From assembly GCA_013368315.1 (NCBI GenBank), contig JAACJM010000007.1:868001-932000 (forward strand): a DNA stretch of 64,000 nucleotides. Reading direction: 5' to 3'. This stretch comes from Tetrapyrgos nigripes. Lineage: Eukaryota; Basidiomycota; Agaricomycetes; Agaricales; Campanellaceae. Under the pieces are notes generated by a model. The model worked only from the letters and a program-made list of their open reading frames with translations, searched no databases and was not told the origin of the DNA. This document shows positions 1-10,246 of this stretch, piece by piece (the stretch's first letter is position 1; every line of letters starts with the position of its first letter). The position numbers were made by a program, and so were the translations under genes.

Positions 1-29
1 TGGGGATGAAACGGACTTGAAAAGAGCAG

Positions 30-407
30 ATTTCTAAAATAACAGGCATCCCACGTTCAGTTATTGGAGGGAAGGTACAAGTGCAGGATGTTGATGTGGC
101 CAAACAGCTGTGTTGGTCAATACATCGAGAAATGACAAAGCCAGAGGACCAGGCATATTGCCTGTTTGGTATCTTGGGTATTTCAATGGAACCTCTATAT
201 GGAGAAGGAGTCCATAATGCTTTCGGAAGATTGCAGGACGTTTTGTGCCAGAAATATCCATACAGCAAGCAGGTACTAGACACGATCGTGAACCTGTCCT
301 CACTCATGACAAATTGGATTCTGGTTTTAGGTATCACTGTGGACGAATTGGATGACTTGGAAGTCAATGACATAAAGTATATAAGGAGTATAATACGCCA
401 GACTTAG
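30..407 (+). CDS. HET-domain protein, C-terminal exon (partial at window edge)
   Basis: The frame from about position 30 encodes ITGIPRSV, then REMTKPEDQAYCLFGILG and LYGEGVHNAFGRLQ. This is the order of conserved blocks at the C-terminal end of the fungal heterokaryon-incompatibility (HET) domain. HET proteins act in non-self recognition and cell death. An in-frame TGA at 18 and a possible AG acceptor at 28-29 suggest the exon starts near 30, with earlier exons left of the window. The frame stops at 407 after a short unconserved tail. A solo LTR and a dispersed repeat follow closely, so the gene may be a relic. The family call is fairly firm; whether the gene still works cannot be judged from this piece. 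Confidence 0.7.
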   Translation: MSKITGIPRSVIGGKVQVQDVDVAKQLCWSIHREMTKPEDQAYCLFGILGISMEPLYGEGVHNAFGRLQDVLCQKYPYSKQVLDTIVNLSSLMTNWILVLGITVDELDDLEVNDIKYIRSIIRQT

Positions 408-500
408 CCAGCTTAGCCCCTCAGCAGTATACCAATATTATATATAGCTTTGACGTGCAAGTTTTAATGAAGCAGCAAATATGCAGCGTAGGGTGACCAG

Positions 501-1318
501 TGTTAGGGTGCGTACACAAATTGTATTATTTAAGTATGTAATACAAAGTATTTATGATGTGCTTATGTCCTGCAACTAAGAACCGCTAGGCAGCTCAATG
601 ACACGCGCGGATAGGGGTTGATATTTGTTCAATGGTCTTGATATCCAAAGGACTCACTCGAACTTAAGGGTAGTTGATTGGAACACTCAATTTAGAGTAT
701 ACTCGGATAATCGAAGTGATGGGATTGGTTGGTTGATGGTGATGCAGTCAAAGGTTTGACGGCAGGTGAGAATGTAGACTTACGGTAGGTTTATTGCAGT
801 TTGTCGGGTTAAACGGCAGCCATAGATAGTTAAGTAAAGGTAAACAAGTTATATTTCAATGTATGTAGTTACAAAATAGCAGACTGGGGGCTTTGCAAGT
901 CCCCAGCCACTTTATATACTAAAAAAACTAAATAGGGGGTATGACTATTACTGACTCCTATTCTCTCGCAACCTTTTCCCGACTCTGACTTGTCTCCCGA
1001 TGACTCATTATCCTGAGTCATCTCCTCTCCTCTGGCTTCCGTGACTCTTCAGGTCCTTCTTGACTCTTAATGACTTACTGATCCCTTCCTTTCCTTTTGG
1101 GGTAGAACTCTCTCTCTCCATTCATTTCTTCAGAACCATCTCAACAATCTTCGTCTTCTTCCAGTCGTCTCCAGATATCTATATCTGGTAATCCATTCCC
1201 TTGCTCTGTTGTTGTTCGTCGGTTTGGGTATGCGTTCCCATTTTCTGTGGCGTCCGTCGGGTTTACTTATTTGGTCCATTGAGATCGTGTAAGCCCGGTT
1301 TTTGGACGCGTCATAACA
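501..1318. mobile_element. Solo LTR (818 bp) with 5-bp target duplication
   Basis: The block starts TGTTAGGGTG and ends CATAACA, so it has TG...CA ends with a short TGTTA/TAACA inverted repeat. It is flanked by ACCAG on both sides (496-500 and 1319-1323). The same dispersed repeat at 22865-23264 is uninterrupted at this point and has a single ACCAG at 22896-22900, which gives a natural empty site. No gag or pol reading frame lies inside, and a TATA-like stretch occurs near 910-920. A lone LTR left by recombination between two LTRs fits best. The parent family (Gypsy or Copia) cannot be decided from the LTR alone. Confidence 0.85.
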
Positions 1319-1686
1319 ACCAGTCAATAGAGCTCACCAAATAGAGTGCTGAGTAGAAAACTAGTAGAGCTTAGATACGAGTTGCTTGTAGAGCAGATAG
1401 AACTGGATATTGTTCTATAGTATCTACAACTTTACAGAGAGCTTTTATACTAGATAAATAGCATGTAATTACTAATATCTACATTGTCCATGGACATACC
1501 TAGAGACTAAGAGGATATTGCCATTGGCCATATTGCTATCTACAGAGATATCACTACATAGTAGAAGATAAGAGTAATGTCTGGAGAATGTCCTGGAGAA
1601 CTGGCATACTTATAGCTACGTAGAAGTTTCATAATAACTCCATATAGAATCATAGTTACTATACATGGAAGATATATATTTCAACA
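1319..1686 (+). repeat. Dispersed repeat, copy 1 (split by the solo LTR)
   Basis: This stretch, with its left piece at about 465-500, matches 22865-23264 almost base for base. It begins near AATGAAGCAGCAA and ends at TTTCAACA, after which the two copies diverge. No TIR or coding sequence was seen in it. Its identity is unknown. Confidence 0.8.
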
Positions 1687-1929
1687 AGTTTGTAGCTGCA
1701 GATTATGCCGTTCAATGTGCACAAAAAATCAAGTCCCCGTCAATATACTTATATGTGGTACCCGTTGATGTTATACCTACCTGTCAAAGATACTTATATG
1801 TTCCGGTCAGCCGCTCAAATTTCGCTGGTTTTCTATGTTTATTGCGTCCAGCCCACCCACCTCAACCCCTCTTATTGCCGTTTTCTACCATTTTTCTTCG
1901 ATTGATCAATATGTACATAGGTAGTAGCA

Positions 1930-2148
1930 GTGGCAGAGGTCAAAGCGAAACCTGCTTTACTTTCAGAATGCTGGGAAGAGGATCACGAGTTGTTTGATTT
2001 CGAACAGGTACTGGAGGAGCTTCGGGAGCGGAAGATAGACGAGGACCCTATGTATGTGTTTGCTGTGTTTCCTGATGAAGAAGAAGTGTCCGAAGGGTTT
2101 ACTTTGTTGATGAGATTAGGGGATGGGGATGTTCAGGGTGAGATGTAG
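1930..2148 (+). CDS. Short acidic open frame, unrecognised
   Basis: A 72-codon frame encodes an acidic peptide (for example DEDPMYVFAVFPDEEEV) and ends at TAG. It opens with GTG, not ATG, and could be a 3' exon whose upstream exons are lost or unrecognised. I do not recognise a family. It may be non-functional. Confidence 0.2.
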   Translation: MAEVKAKPALLSECWEEDHELFDFEQVLEELRERKIDEDPMYVFAVFPDEEEVSEGFTLLMRLGDGDVQGEM

Positions 2149-2159
2149 TGGGTTTGGGG

Positions 2160-3339
2160 TAGGACACTTCAAGTAGTAAGATTAGTGGGTTCAGGCTAGC
2201 TATCCGTACTTCTGCCGGGCAACTAACCTGTCGTGCAGTTGTCTACGAGAGGAGGAATATCATTGTATACACGAGGCTAACTGTACAGAGGTACCATATA
2301 GTAATGTAGTATATGTGGAGAAGTACGGTCACTACGGTCACTTATGGTCATAGTACGACAATTTTGAAGACGAAAACAAGCTCGAAAAGATATGCAAAGA
2401 CGAATTTTGAATGTCCATGAAACAACCGTGAAATGAGAATGAGAACGTCCGTAAAACCCTGGCAAAACCTAAAACCCCAAGAGTAGTAAGCATGAGGAAG
2501 GACTGTCCGACTTTGTATGGGTATGGATATGGATATGGATATGTGGATGTAGGTATGCTATAGCTATATGCGATATGCGATATGCGAGGTGGGTAGGAGG
2601 TAGGTATCTATGCTCCTGCTTTTGTAGAGATATATGTAGTACATGATAGGACAAGGCGTGTTATGTGGATGTGGATGTGGATGTGGATGTACAAAACAAA
2701 AGCGAACAAACAGACAAACAAACAAACAAACGAGTATATAAACCCGGAACCCAAATTACCCTATTAAAGATAAAGTAGAAGTAGACTTGAAGGTGGTGAT
2801 ACAGATAATACAGACAAGGAAGGAAGGAACGATATAAGACGGTATGATGATATGATGATATGAAGACGATATTTTGAACCCACTGGGATTAAGACTAGCT
2901 GTGGATGGATCACGGATGAATGGATGAGGGTATGCGGAATGCGGAATGCGAAATACGGGATGGGGAGATTGCGACGATAATGGATACTGGATGATAAGTA
3001 CCAAAGCAAGCAACTGGAACAGATAAAGTTGAACAGACCCGTACACGTCTACGTGCTGTGTATTTATTTGTCCATTTCATTTCGTTGAGGGATCCGGATT
3101 GAGATGCCTGGTGAACGCGAGCGCGAGCTTGACCAGAAAACGCCAGATATCCAGACCAGTACCGTCGTACCATCGTACCATCACATAAATGGGTGGGTAA
3201 GATGAGTCCGAGTCCGAGTCCGAGTCCGAGTGACGAGCGATGAACGATGCAGGGGAAAAAAGTCCAGTCCGGCGGTGAAACGATACAGAGTAAGTACAAG
3301 TTGAACCACGACATAGTGTAAAAGTGTAAACGACTACAC
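2160..3339. other. Intergenic, simple-sequence rich
   Basis: No convincing gene. It holds short tandem motifs: GGATAT around 2520-2540, GTGGAT around 2663-2690, AAAC around 2709-2730, and AGTCCG around 3205-3230. It lies 3' of the F-box gene on the opposite strand. Confidence 0.6.
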
Positions 3340-6119
3340 TTAGGACGACGAGGAACTTGACTGCTCTCTCGACGTAGAATGTGCCCGAATACTAGACGAC
3401 ATAGACGAAAGCGGAAGTCTAACTTCAAACCCAGGGATAGGCATAGATACAGGGACAGGGATAAGCGCAGGGACAAGCACAGGTGGAAGTGTAGGTGTAG
3501 GTGCGAAGATATTCGGATTCAGCGGCACTGGAGCAGGGACAAAGTTTGGGATATTCGCTAGATGTGGAACAGTATGTGCAAACGGGTTTGGGTTTGGGTT
3601 TGGGTTTGGGTATGGATTACCCCCTAGACCTAGACCCGGACCCGGACCTCCCAAGCCACCCAAGCCCCCACCTAACCCTGCCCCACCTATACCCCCCATT
3701 CCTATCATCGAAAATGGGTTAACCATATGAACCAGGTCGACCCCTCCTCCTCCTCCAGTAGTACCGGTGCCGGTACCACGCGTACGACGAGCCCGAGCCG
3801 CATTGTCATAACTGTCCCCCCCATGCCCATGATCCGAAGGCGGTGGAGAGATGGATAACACCATTGAGTTTTCTCGGTATTGCATTTCTATTTCGCAGCG
3901 AGGTTGGCGTAGCCCGTGGTGTGTGTACTCGTACCCACGCATACGAGGATGAGGACGAGGACCAATGTATGAACCCGAACTCCAATTCGAATCTTCATGA
4001 ACCTGGCGCGCACGAGCACCCATTTCTCCCGTCAAAACACCTATAAACCCAATGGTTCGTGCGTCTAGGGGGTCGGAGGAGTGAAAGTGGATGTAGGTGA
4101 GGTGGGGGAGGTTGGTGAGGATGTAGGGGATTATGGACTGTGGAAACATAAATACGTTTCGAGGAGGGGGGGAAGGAGCGTTGTGTTTGGGTTGGGTTTA
4201 GAGAGAACGAAGGAAGGGAGAGTAGTTCGTCAGCGTGTTAATCACAACATGTTAAATAACAATAACTCACAGCAGGTGTTTCCGGATGAACATATAAACG
4301 GGGGAACCGACGCAGGTTGGGCATTGCTTCGACGATGGCTGGGGAATGACAAAAAAAAAAAAAGAGAGTGCGTCAGTATCCAGTCAACCAAAAGTAGAAA
4401 CAGAAACAGAAACTCACCTTTAATTAGACTCCCTTCTACCGGTTTCCTCTTTTCCATCGGGCTTGGGGTTCTGTTTTCATCGTCTCTTTGCACTCCTACC
4501 CCTGCACCAACACCTAGGCCGCCAGTAGCTGCAGCTGCAGCACCTTCGCCTTGCCCATCGCCATCGCCATCACTCTCATCAGACTCAACAACCCACATCT
4601 CCTCATCTTCCTCTATACCCGGGTTACCCACTTGGAAGAATTCGATAGTTGAGCCTCCTGAGTGTCCTTCTTGACCCCGACTCGAGGAGAATTGGGATTG
4701 AGAAGGAGAAGGCCTCGACTCCCGAATACACCTAACAACAGAAAGCTGCACTTGTCTTAACCGTCTACGTTCTAATTCCTCCTTGGTTAATATCGGTCTT
4801 GGTCCTGTTCTCGTTCTCCCCGCCATACCACCTTGCCCCACTCCCCCTGCCCCTACGCCAAAAGGGTTACCCATACCCATAGGATCAAGACCAGCATTCG
4901 CATTCGCAAACGCATATGCAAAACTCGGAATCCGAGTGAGACCCATTTCGTCGGCTAGACGACGGACACGGGCGTTTCTTGGGGCTGGGGCTGGGGGTTG
5001 GGGTGGGTGGGGGTTTAGTCCGGGTCCTACAGGTGCGCCCCCTACGTCTACGCCTGCACCCATCCCACCACCATGTCCTCCGAATCCATGTAGACCCGCG
5101 CCTGCCCCGCCATCCATTCCACCCATCCCAGCTGTACCCGCAAAATCAAACCCAGGACCAGGACCAGGACCAAAAGGAAACAAAAACGGATTAAACCCCG
5201 ACGCCAAAGACGACAAATACCCCCCAACATTAGAACACTCAAAAGTATAAAAAGTGACGTATACTTTGACGAGGTTGGGGCAGAATCGGAGAAGTTGGTG
5301 GCCTGAGGAGTCGATTAGGAGGGAGGTGAGGGATGGGAGGGATGCAGGTCGGTCTAAGACTTTGTCTGCTTCATCTTTTGGCGGTGACGACGACGACGAC
5401 GTCGTCGAAAGAATCCCAGCAAACTCGGGACTCGTAACCCCAACAATCTGCAGCGTCCTCAAATTGACGAGGTCGTTGACTAGAAGGGATGCGAACGCGT
5501 GGAGGGTTTTGGGGGATGTTGAAGGGGGAAGGGGAAGGAGGAGGGAGCTGAAGGAGAGAGTTAGTATGAGGACGTAGAGAACAGAGAATACCCACTGAAT
5601 AGAACCCCCCAAATCTTTCTTTTCCCTCAACAACTCTATCAACGCGACCAATTCCCTCTCAGCACTCCCAGACTTGTTCGACCTCGTCGGTCCAGCGCCA
5701 AAGCCACAGACGACATTCTCCCAAAGCAAAGGCCTACACTTGTCTCTCAACTCTCTACACGTTTCGGACAAGGCTTTGAGGACGTGGGTGCGTTGGAGAA
5801 GGGGGTCGAGAGGAGAGGGCGGGGTCGTGGTCGTGGACGTCGATGGGTACGATGAGGTTGAGGGAAAATCAAAGGGGAATGGGAACGGTGATGATAAAGG
5901 ATCTGGACCTTGACCTGGATTAGGTTGGGGAGGAGGAGAGTCGGGGACGTATGGGTAGTAGACTGTGGGGAAGTATGAGATGATTTCACAGATGATTTCG
6001 ACGGCGAGAGTGGGGAGCCCGGTGTCGAGGTCGGCGTCGGCGTCGGCGTCGATAATTTTGTTAAAAGACATGTTGGTTTCGGGCTGCTCGTCGGGGGCAT
6101 TCATCTTGAAGCGGTTCAC
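3340..6119 (-). CDS. F-box-like protein, 4 exons
   Basis: Spliced model: complement of 3340-4137, 4271-4338, 4418-5547 and 5596-6119, giving 839 residues in one open frame. The N-terminus carries an F-box-like segment (LPTLAVEIICEIISYF) followed by LSETCRELRDKCRPLLWENV. Leucine-rich-repeat-like stretches follow (for example LVNDLVNLRTLQIVG and, across the second and third introns, IVEAMPNLRRF). F-box proteins bring substrates to SCF ubiquitin ligases; the substrate is unknown. The last 200 residues and a middle block are rich in Gly, Pro and Asn and look disordered. The introns have GT/AG ends; the first is only 48 nt (5548-5595) and has a CTAAC branch point. Splicing the small 68-nt exon restores the phase exactly, which supports the model. 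The first ATG at 6119 was chosen; a second lies six codons on. Confidence 0.75.
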
Positions 6120-6209
6120 GTTGTCCGCTTAACCAAGTTTTAACGAAAAAAAAATGAAGTCATAATGATGCCCATGCCGTCACCACATATGTCATTGACG
6201 GTTCCTGTG

Positions 6210-6453
6210 ATCATCGGATTCATCGGAGGTAAAACTACCGGCCGCTTGTCCTGCGTTCAGGTTTCCTCTTTCCTCTTTCTACCCATCTTCGACGACACCG
6301 TGCCACGGCCACACGGTGCGGTTCCTCCGACTCGCTTTAGAGAGAGGCGTTTGTGACTCGGAGGTCAAATCGGGCAAATTTCATCCTTGGTACGTATGCC
6401 ATGACTATCCTTCCTTGCGTGCCTTTCCTTCCAATACATAGTGAAGCAAGGTA
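6210..6453 (+). repeat. Dispersed repeat, copy 1
   Basis: Shares an order of motifs with 8382-8653: ACTACCGGCCG, GCGTTCAGGTTTCCTC, GGTTCCTCCGACTCGCTTT and CCTTGCGTGCCTTTCC. In the second copy the repeat runs directly into the leader of a tRNA-Ala gene; here the tRNA part is absent. Confidence 0.75.
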
Positions 6454-6629
6454 GCCAAGACCTTGAATCGGGTCTCCGGACATGGCTGCGGACATTCGTG
6501 CAGAAAGAGCATGTCCCGATAGTCCATTTTTCTGTAGTACGGAGACAAATGAACTTTCGGCATCCTTATTGTGAATCCGGACGTATGGTCTATTTGGAAG
6601 AACATCTGTAACCATGTCCGGAGCCGCGA

Positions 6630-7290
6630 TCTAGAAATGTTCCATGTTGGCTGTCAGATTTGACGGCGTCCTTCGCGCTCTGCCTCATCCTCGGTGTCAC
6701 TGTCTTCCTACCCCCAAACAAATACCTCTCTCCCGCGCAGATCGACGTCGTCATTAACGAGCTCAAACGGTCCTCCAACTCATATCTTCTTCACCAATTT
6801 CACGTTTGTCTCTGCTTCGCAACCGGACCGACTAGCCAACAGACCCAGCAGCCAACGCAAAGCCCTCTTCACCTGTCATCTTACTTTGCCATTACCTCCT
6901 TCGTGTCCACCATCATCGTCATCGTATGACACTCACTCGTCTTCTCTGCGGCGATGTGACATGTCTCACCTCATGTATTCCGCTGTGCACTGGGAAGAAC
7001 ACCTCGCATGGAAGACAATCCCGCCACTGACAGACTCTGCCGCTTTTGTCATAGATCATACTACGAAATCCCCGAACATGTCATCTCCCCTACCTTCCCC
7101 AAATTGTCGCCTTGCGGTCATCATTCATGGTGAACCTGGGTATGGACCCAGTTTCCCACCGTTCTAAGTAATCAGCATGCTTTTGAACTTTTACGTTGCT
7201 GGATTTTTAACTGGAACCTTGTTTCCGACACAGCAAAGCTGCTGCATGACATCATCAGTATCTGGAAGGACAGGACGAACATGAATAGGA
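6630..7290 (+). pseudogene. LINE 3'-end relic (C-terminal tail of reverse transcriptase ORF)
   Basis: Broken frames encode LSPAQIDVVINELKRSS, then RLCRFCHRSYYEIPEHV, then FELLRCWIFNWNLV and ISIWKDR. The last three blocks match the same blocks of the LINE relic near 62970-63230 (LCHFCKSSYETPEHV, FELLKCWIFNWNLV, TIWKDR). The Cys/His block is the zinc-binding tail usual after LINE reverse transcriptases. Stops and frame changes show it is dead. Confidence 0.7.
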
Positions 7291-7743
7291 GTGTCTGCCT
7301 TGCCTTTACTTCCTTATTCTTACTCTCTTTGCTATTCTCTGGCCTTTATTGTTCTTTCTCTTATTCCTCTTTTTCTCTCTTTTTTACTCATTTCTCACTC
7401 CTGCTTTTCTGCTTCACCTTTCCTCTGTTTTTAAGTGTTCCTGTTTCCCTCCTCTTGTCTATGTACTTACTGCGTCTGTGTATGTACCCTGCCCATCACT
7501 GCTCTGACCCTTTGCAAAGTTGAGACCCACGTCCCCTGTCTCTGTGCTGCCCTATAGCGCTTCAAGGTGCTAGACGGTCTACCCGGGTATTCTCCAGGAC
7601 ATTGCCCCTATTGCCTTGTTGCTTGCCCCGCTGAATCAGCAATTGGTTCCACGGTTAGCTACTTCGCGCGTCATATATTGATGTATACTAAAAGTATCAG
7701 CAGCGGTGTATCAGCAGCGGTGTAATCTATCTATCTATCTATC
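7291..7743. other. Pyrimidine-rich tract ending in an ATCT microsatellite
   Basis: After the LINE relic the sequence is strongly T/C-rich, then becomes mixed, and ends in about five ATCT units at 7724-7743. A doubled TATCAGCAGCGGTGTA lies just before. This may be the degraded 3' tail of the LINE copy. Confidence 0.45.
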
Positions 7744-7820
7744 TGAATCAAGGTCTTTTTGTAGTTCTCTCAATGGATTTGATCCAAAATATGTCTATTC
7801 GCCAATCAGATAGACTGAAT

Positions 7821-7938
7821 ACCCAAGTCATCTCGAGCTCAGGGAAAGACGACGACGACTCGAACACGTACACTGTGAAAATAAAAATAAACATCTAGAC
7901 TCTTAACGTGAAAACATGGTGGGTTCTACTACCTACAG
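7821..7938 (+). repeat. Dispersed repeat, copy 1
   Basis: Matches 15011-15143 with small gaps. Shared landmarks are GAGCTCAGGGAAAGACGA, ACGTGAAAACATGG-like sequence and CTACTACCTACA. No coding content. A short run of TCAATC/TCAACC units follows at about 8048-8088. Confidence 0.65.
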
Positions 7939-8381
7939 TCGAGTACTAGTACGAGTACTTACCACCATAAACCATAAACCTCAGCCCCAGCGCTCGCCGC
8001 TAGTCTATTACAAAAACCAAGCTTAAGGAATCAGGATGCCTCCGAGTCTCAATCTCAATCTCAATCTCAACCTCAACCTCAACCTCCTTCATAGTACATA
8101 CCCATACCCAGGTCAATCCTCCCCTCTGGCCGATACGTATACCTCAACCTCAACCCTAAACCTTTAACCCTCAACATCTGAATCTTCTCCAACAAATTAA
8201 AATTAAAATCCACAAATAAGTTGAACTAACTCAATCCTGTACCCCCTTCAAGTTCCTCCATCCTCCATATGTCCTCGTGCCACCGTGACTTTTCTCAATC
8301 AATCGTACGCGTGACGGTCCTTTGTCCTCGTCCTCTTCCTCCCATACCTATACCCATACCCGCCCTCGGGCCTCAGACGGC

Positions 8382-8653
8382 AGGATCGGATGAATCGGGT
8401 CAAACTACCGGCCGTTTCTCATGCGTTCAGGTTTCCTCTCTCCTCTTTCTACACATCTTCTCAATGACAATACGACACCGTGCTACCAAGTACGGTGCGG
8501 TTCCTCCGACTCGCTTTAGAGAGAGGGGTTTGTGAGGGAAAATCGGGCAAATTTTCTATTCCTGAATCCTTGGCGCGTATGTCATGACTGCTTTGGAATA
8601 TCCTTCCTTGCGTGCCTTTCCTTCCAATATATAGCGAAGCAAGGTATTTATGG
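8382..8653 (+). repeat. Dispersed repeat, copy 2, leading into tRNA-Ala leader
   Basis: Second copy of the 6210-6453 repeat. It continues without a break into the module TTGCAAATT...CGATCACGATCG...GGCGGAATC (8680-8760) that lies upstream of the tRNA-Ala gene at 8903. The module at 11903-12188 resembles 8625-8902. Confidence 0.7.
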
Positions 8654-8902
8654 ACTAGACTGGGTAACGAAATTGTTACTATTGCAAATTGCAAATTATC
8701 TTGCCCGACGATCACGATCGCGATCGCAACCTGGCGGAATCAAATCCTTTTCTCCCGCCCGCCTCTTTCTCTTTCTTCCCCCCTTCTCGCCCATCTATTG
8801 CCCATTCTACATAGATCTTCTTTCAGAGTGTTTTCTCCCACACCTTCCAGATCCACATACACTTGACGTACGTCACCAAGTTACGCTCAACACGCTTTTA
8901 CC

Positions 8903-8999
8903 GGGCACATGGTGTAGTTGGTTATCACATCCGCTTAGCATTCACTAAAAGAAAGAATTCTTCTGCGGGGGGTGCTGGGTTCAATTCCCAGTGTGTCCA
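8903..8999 (+). tRNA. tRNA-Ala(AGC), intron 8941-8963
   Basis: The mature 74 nt fold into a full cloverleaf. The acceptor GGGCACA pairs with TGTGTCC and includes the G3:U70 pair, the alanine identity element. The anticodon stem TCCGC/GCGGG carries the loop TTAGCAT with anticodon AGC, and the T-arm is CTGGG-TTCAATT-CCCAG. The A box (TGGTGTAGTTGG) and B box (GGTTCAATTCC) promoters are intact. A 23-nt intron sits one base 3' of the anticodon, the standard site. A run of six T at about 9020-9027 can end Pol III transcription. Confidence 0.9.
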
Positions 9000-9908
9000 T
9001 GTTCAGCTGTTTGTAGATTGTTTTTTCTCTATTCCTGAATCCTTGGTACTCTTCCTTGCATGCCCATCTTTTTGCTACTCCTGTTACTCAGAGTATATCC
9101 CAGAAGAATGTATGTAAGGTGACTTCCGCGATGAATAGTATAAGTGTGAACGTAAGCGATGGGCAAATTTTACAAAGTCAAAGTTCTTAGTTGACCCAAG
9201 ATACATGTATTTGGATCCGGATATATTTGCGTGGCCTCTGTAAGTATTGTTCGTTAGCCCCTGTGCCTTCAAATAATCAGGGTGAGTGCGCACGCCACAT
9301 ACATATTATTTTTGAGCATTTTTTGGCTATGACTTGGGCCTTCAGCGCTTCCACTTTGGCCTTCGTATCTTCAACAATGTGACAATGTCAGGATGGCCAG
9401 CAAGTAAATGGTGTGTAATGCAGATTATAGTGATGTGCTTGATCAAAAGCCCTTTAAAAATATAAAAATGTGTGTTGATTTGATAAAGACTCGTATACAT
9501 ACTGAGGCTTTTGACAATGGAATGTTCTTGGTTTCGTGGCATGGGTCTAGTACTTACACTATTTTACTGTGGGCCTGTGGCAGAGATCCAAGTCCAACTT
9601 GCACTAGAATTCTGGATCAAGGCTTAAGCGAGCGGCCGTGGAGACGTATTAACAACTTACAGTCTTATATTCTTTTGGTCATTCCCCACCTCCAAGCACG
9701 CACTTTGGAGGTGGGGAATGACCTAGTCTCTGAATCCACATGCTCATTGCTTGCTGCATACTCAGATCTTGATGCTCACAATTACAATTGACAGTGATAC
9801 TTAGGGTATACGCATTGCACGTTTCCTAAGTAGTAAGCATTGACGTCTCCAACCCGGTCCGGGCAGTAGCAACGGCAACTTGGCAGCGACGTGCGCACAG
9901 TACACTTG
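9000..9908. other. Non-coding stretch with one strong hairpin
   Basis: No supported gene. Apart from the perfect hairpin at 9677-9723 nothing stands out. An open frame at 9408-9791 has no recognisable features and includes the hairpin. Confidence 0.5.
9677..9723. repeat. Perfect 19-bp inverted repeat with 9-nt loop
   Basis: The arms begin GGTCATTCCCCACCTCCAA at 9677-9695 and return exactly at 9705-9723, with loop GCACGCACT. Perfect pairing over 19 bp is not expected by chance. Its role is unknown. Confidence 0.9.
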
Positions 9909-10200
9909 ACCGATAACTAGGACTATCTAGTAAGTACTACATATGATATCAACGTTCTCAGCTATGTAGAATCCGTTCAAGCTGTCAATCCAATCAGTAG
10001 TGTAGTTCCCACCAGTGCTCGACATTGGGGATCCATATGCATAACTAGGACTATCTAGTACTGATAGGTAACATGTATGATATATTGATGGATGTTCTCG
10101 GCTATGTAGAATCCATTCAGGCTGTCAATCCAAATTCCAATCAGTAGCTAGTTCCTGTTAGTTCCCACCAGTATTCGACTGTTGATATAAACTGAAACTG
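9909..10200 (+). repeat. Imperfect tandem duplication upstream of the SDR gene
   Basis: Two units of about 110-140 bp share AACTAGGACTATCTAGTA, GCTATGTAGAATCC and GCTGTCAATCCAA, then AGTTCCCACCAGT. They end about 50 bp before the SDR start codon, so they lie in its likely promoter region. Confidence 0.8.
10184..10191 (+). promoter_or_regulatory. TATA-like element of the SDR gene
   Basis: GATATAAA lies about 60 bp upstream of the ATG at 10247, a usual spacing for a TATA box with a short leader. Confidence 0.5.
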
Positions 10201-10246
10201 GGGATCAGATCAATAGTAACTTGAAGCCTCGTTTTCCTTATTTACA

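Noticed and set aside
3588..3614. TTTGGG repeats resembling a telomere-like tract
   Set aside because: It lies inside the F-box coding frame on the minus strand and encodes an Asn-Pro repeat. Only about four units are present.
8903..8999. tRNA-derived SINE instead of a gene
   Set aside because: The full cloverleaf, G3:U70 pair, correctly placed intron and T-run are kept and no SINE body follows. The SINE reading is left open only for the leader module question.
9677..9727. Helitron 3' end (hairpin followed by CTAGT)
   Set aside because: The CTAG directly abuts the hairpin instead of lying about 10 bp away, and no Helitron 5' end or A/T insertion site could be matched.
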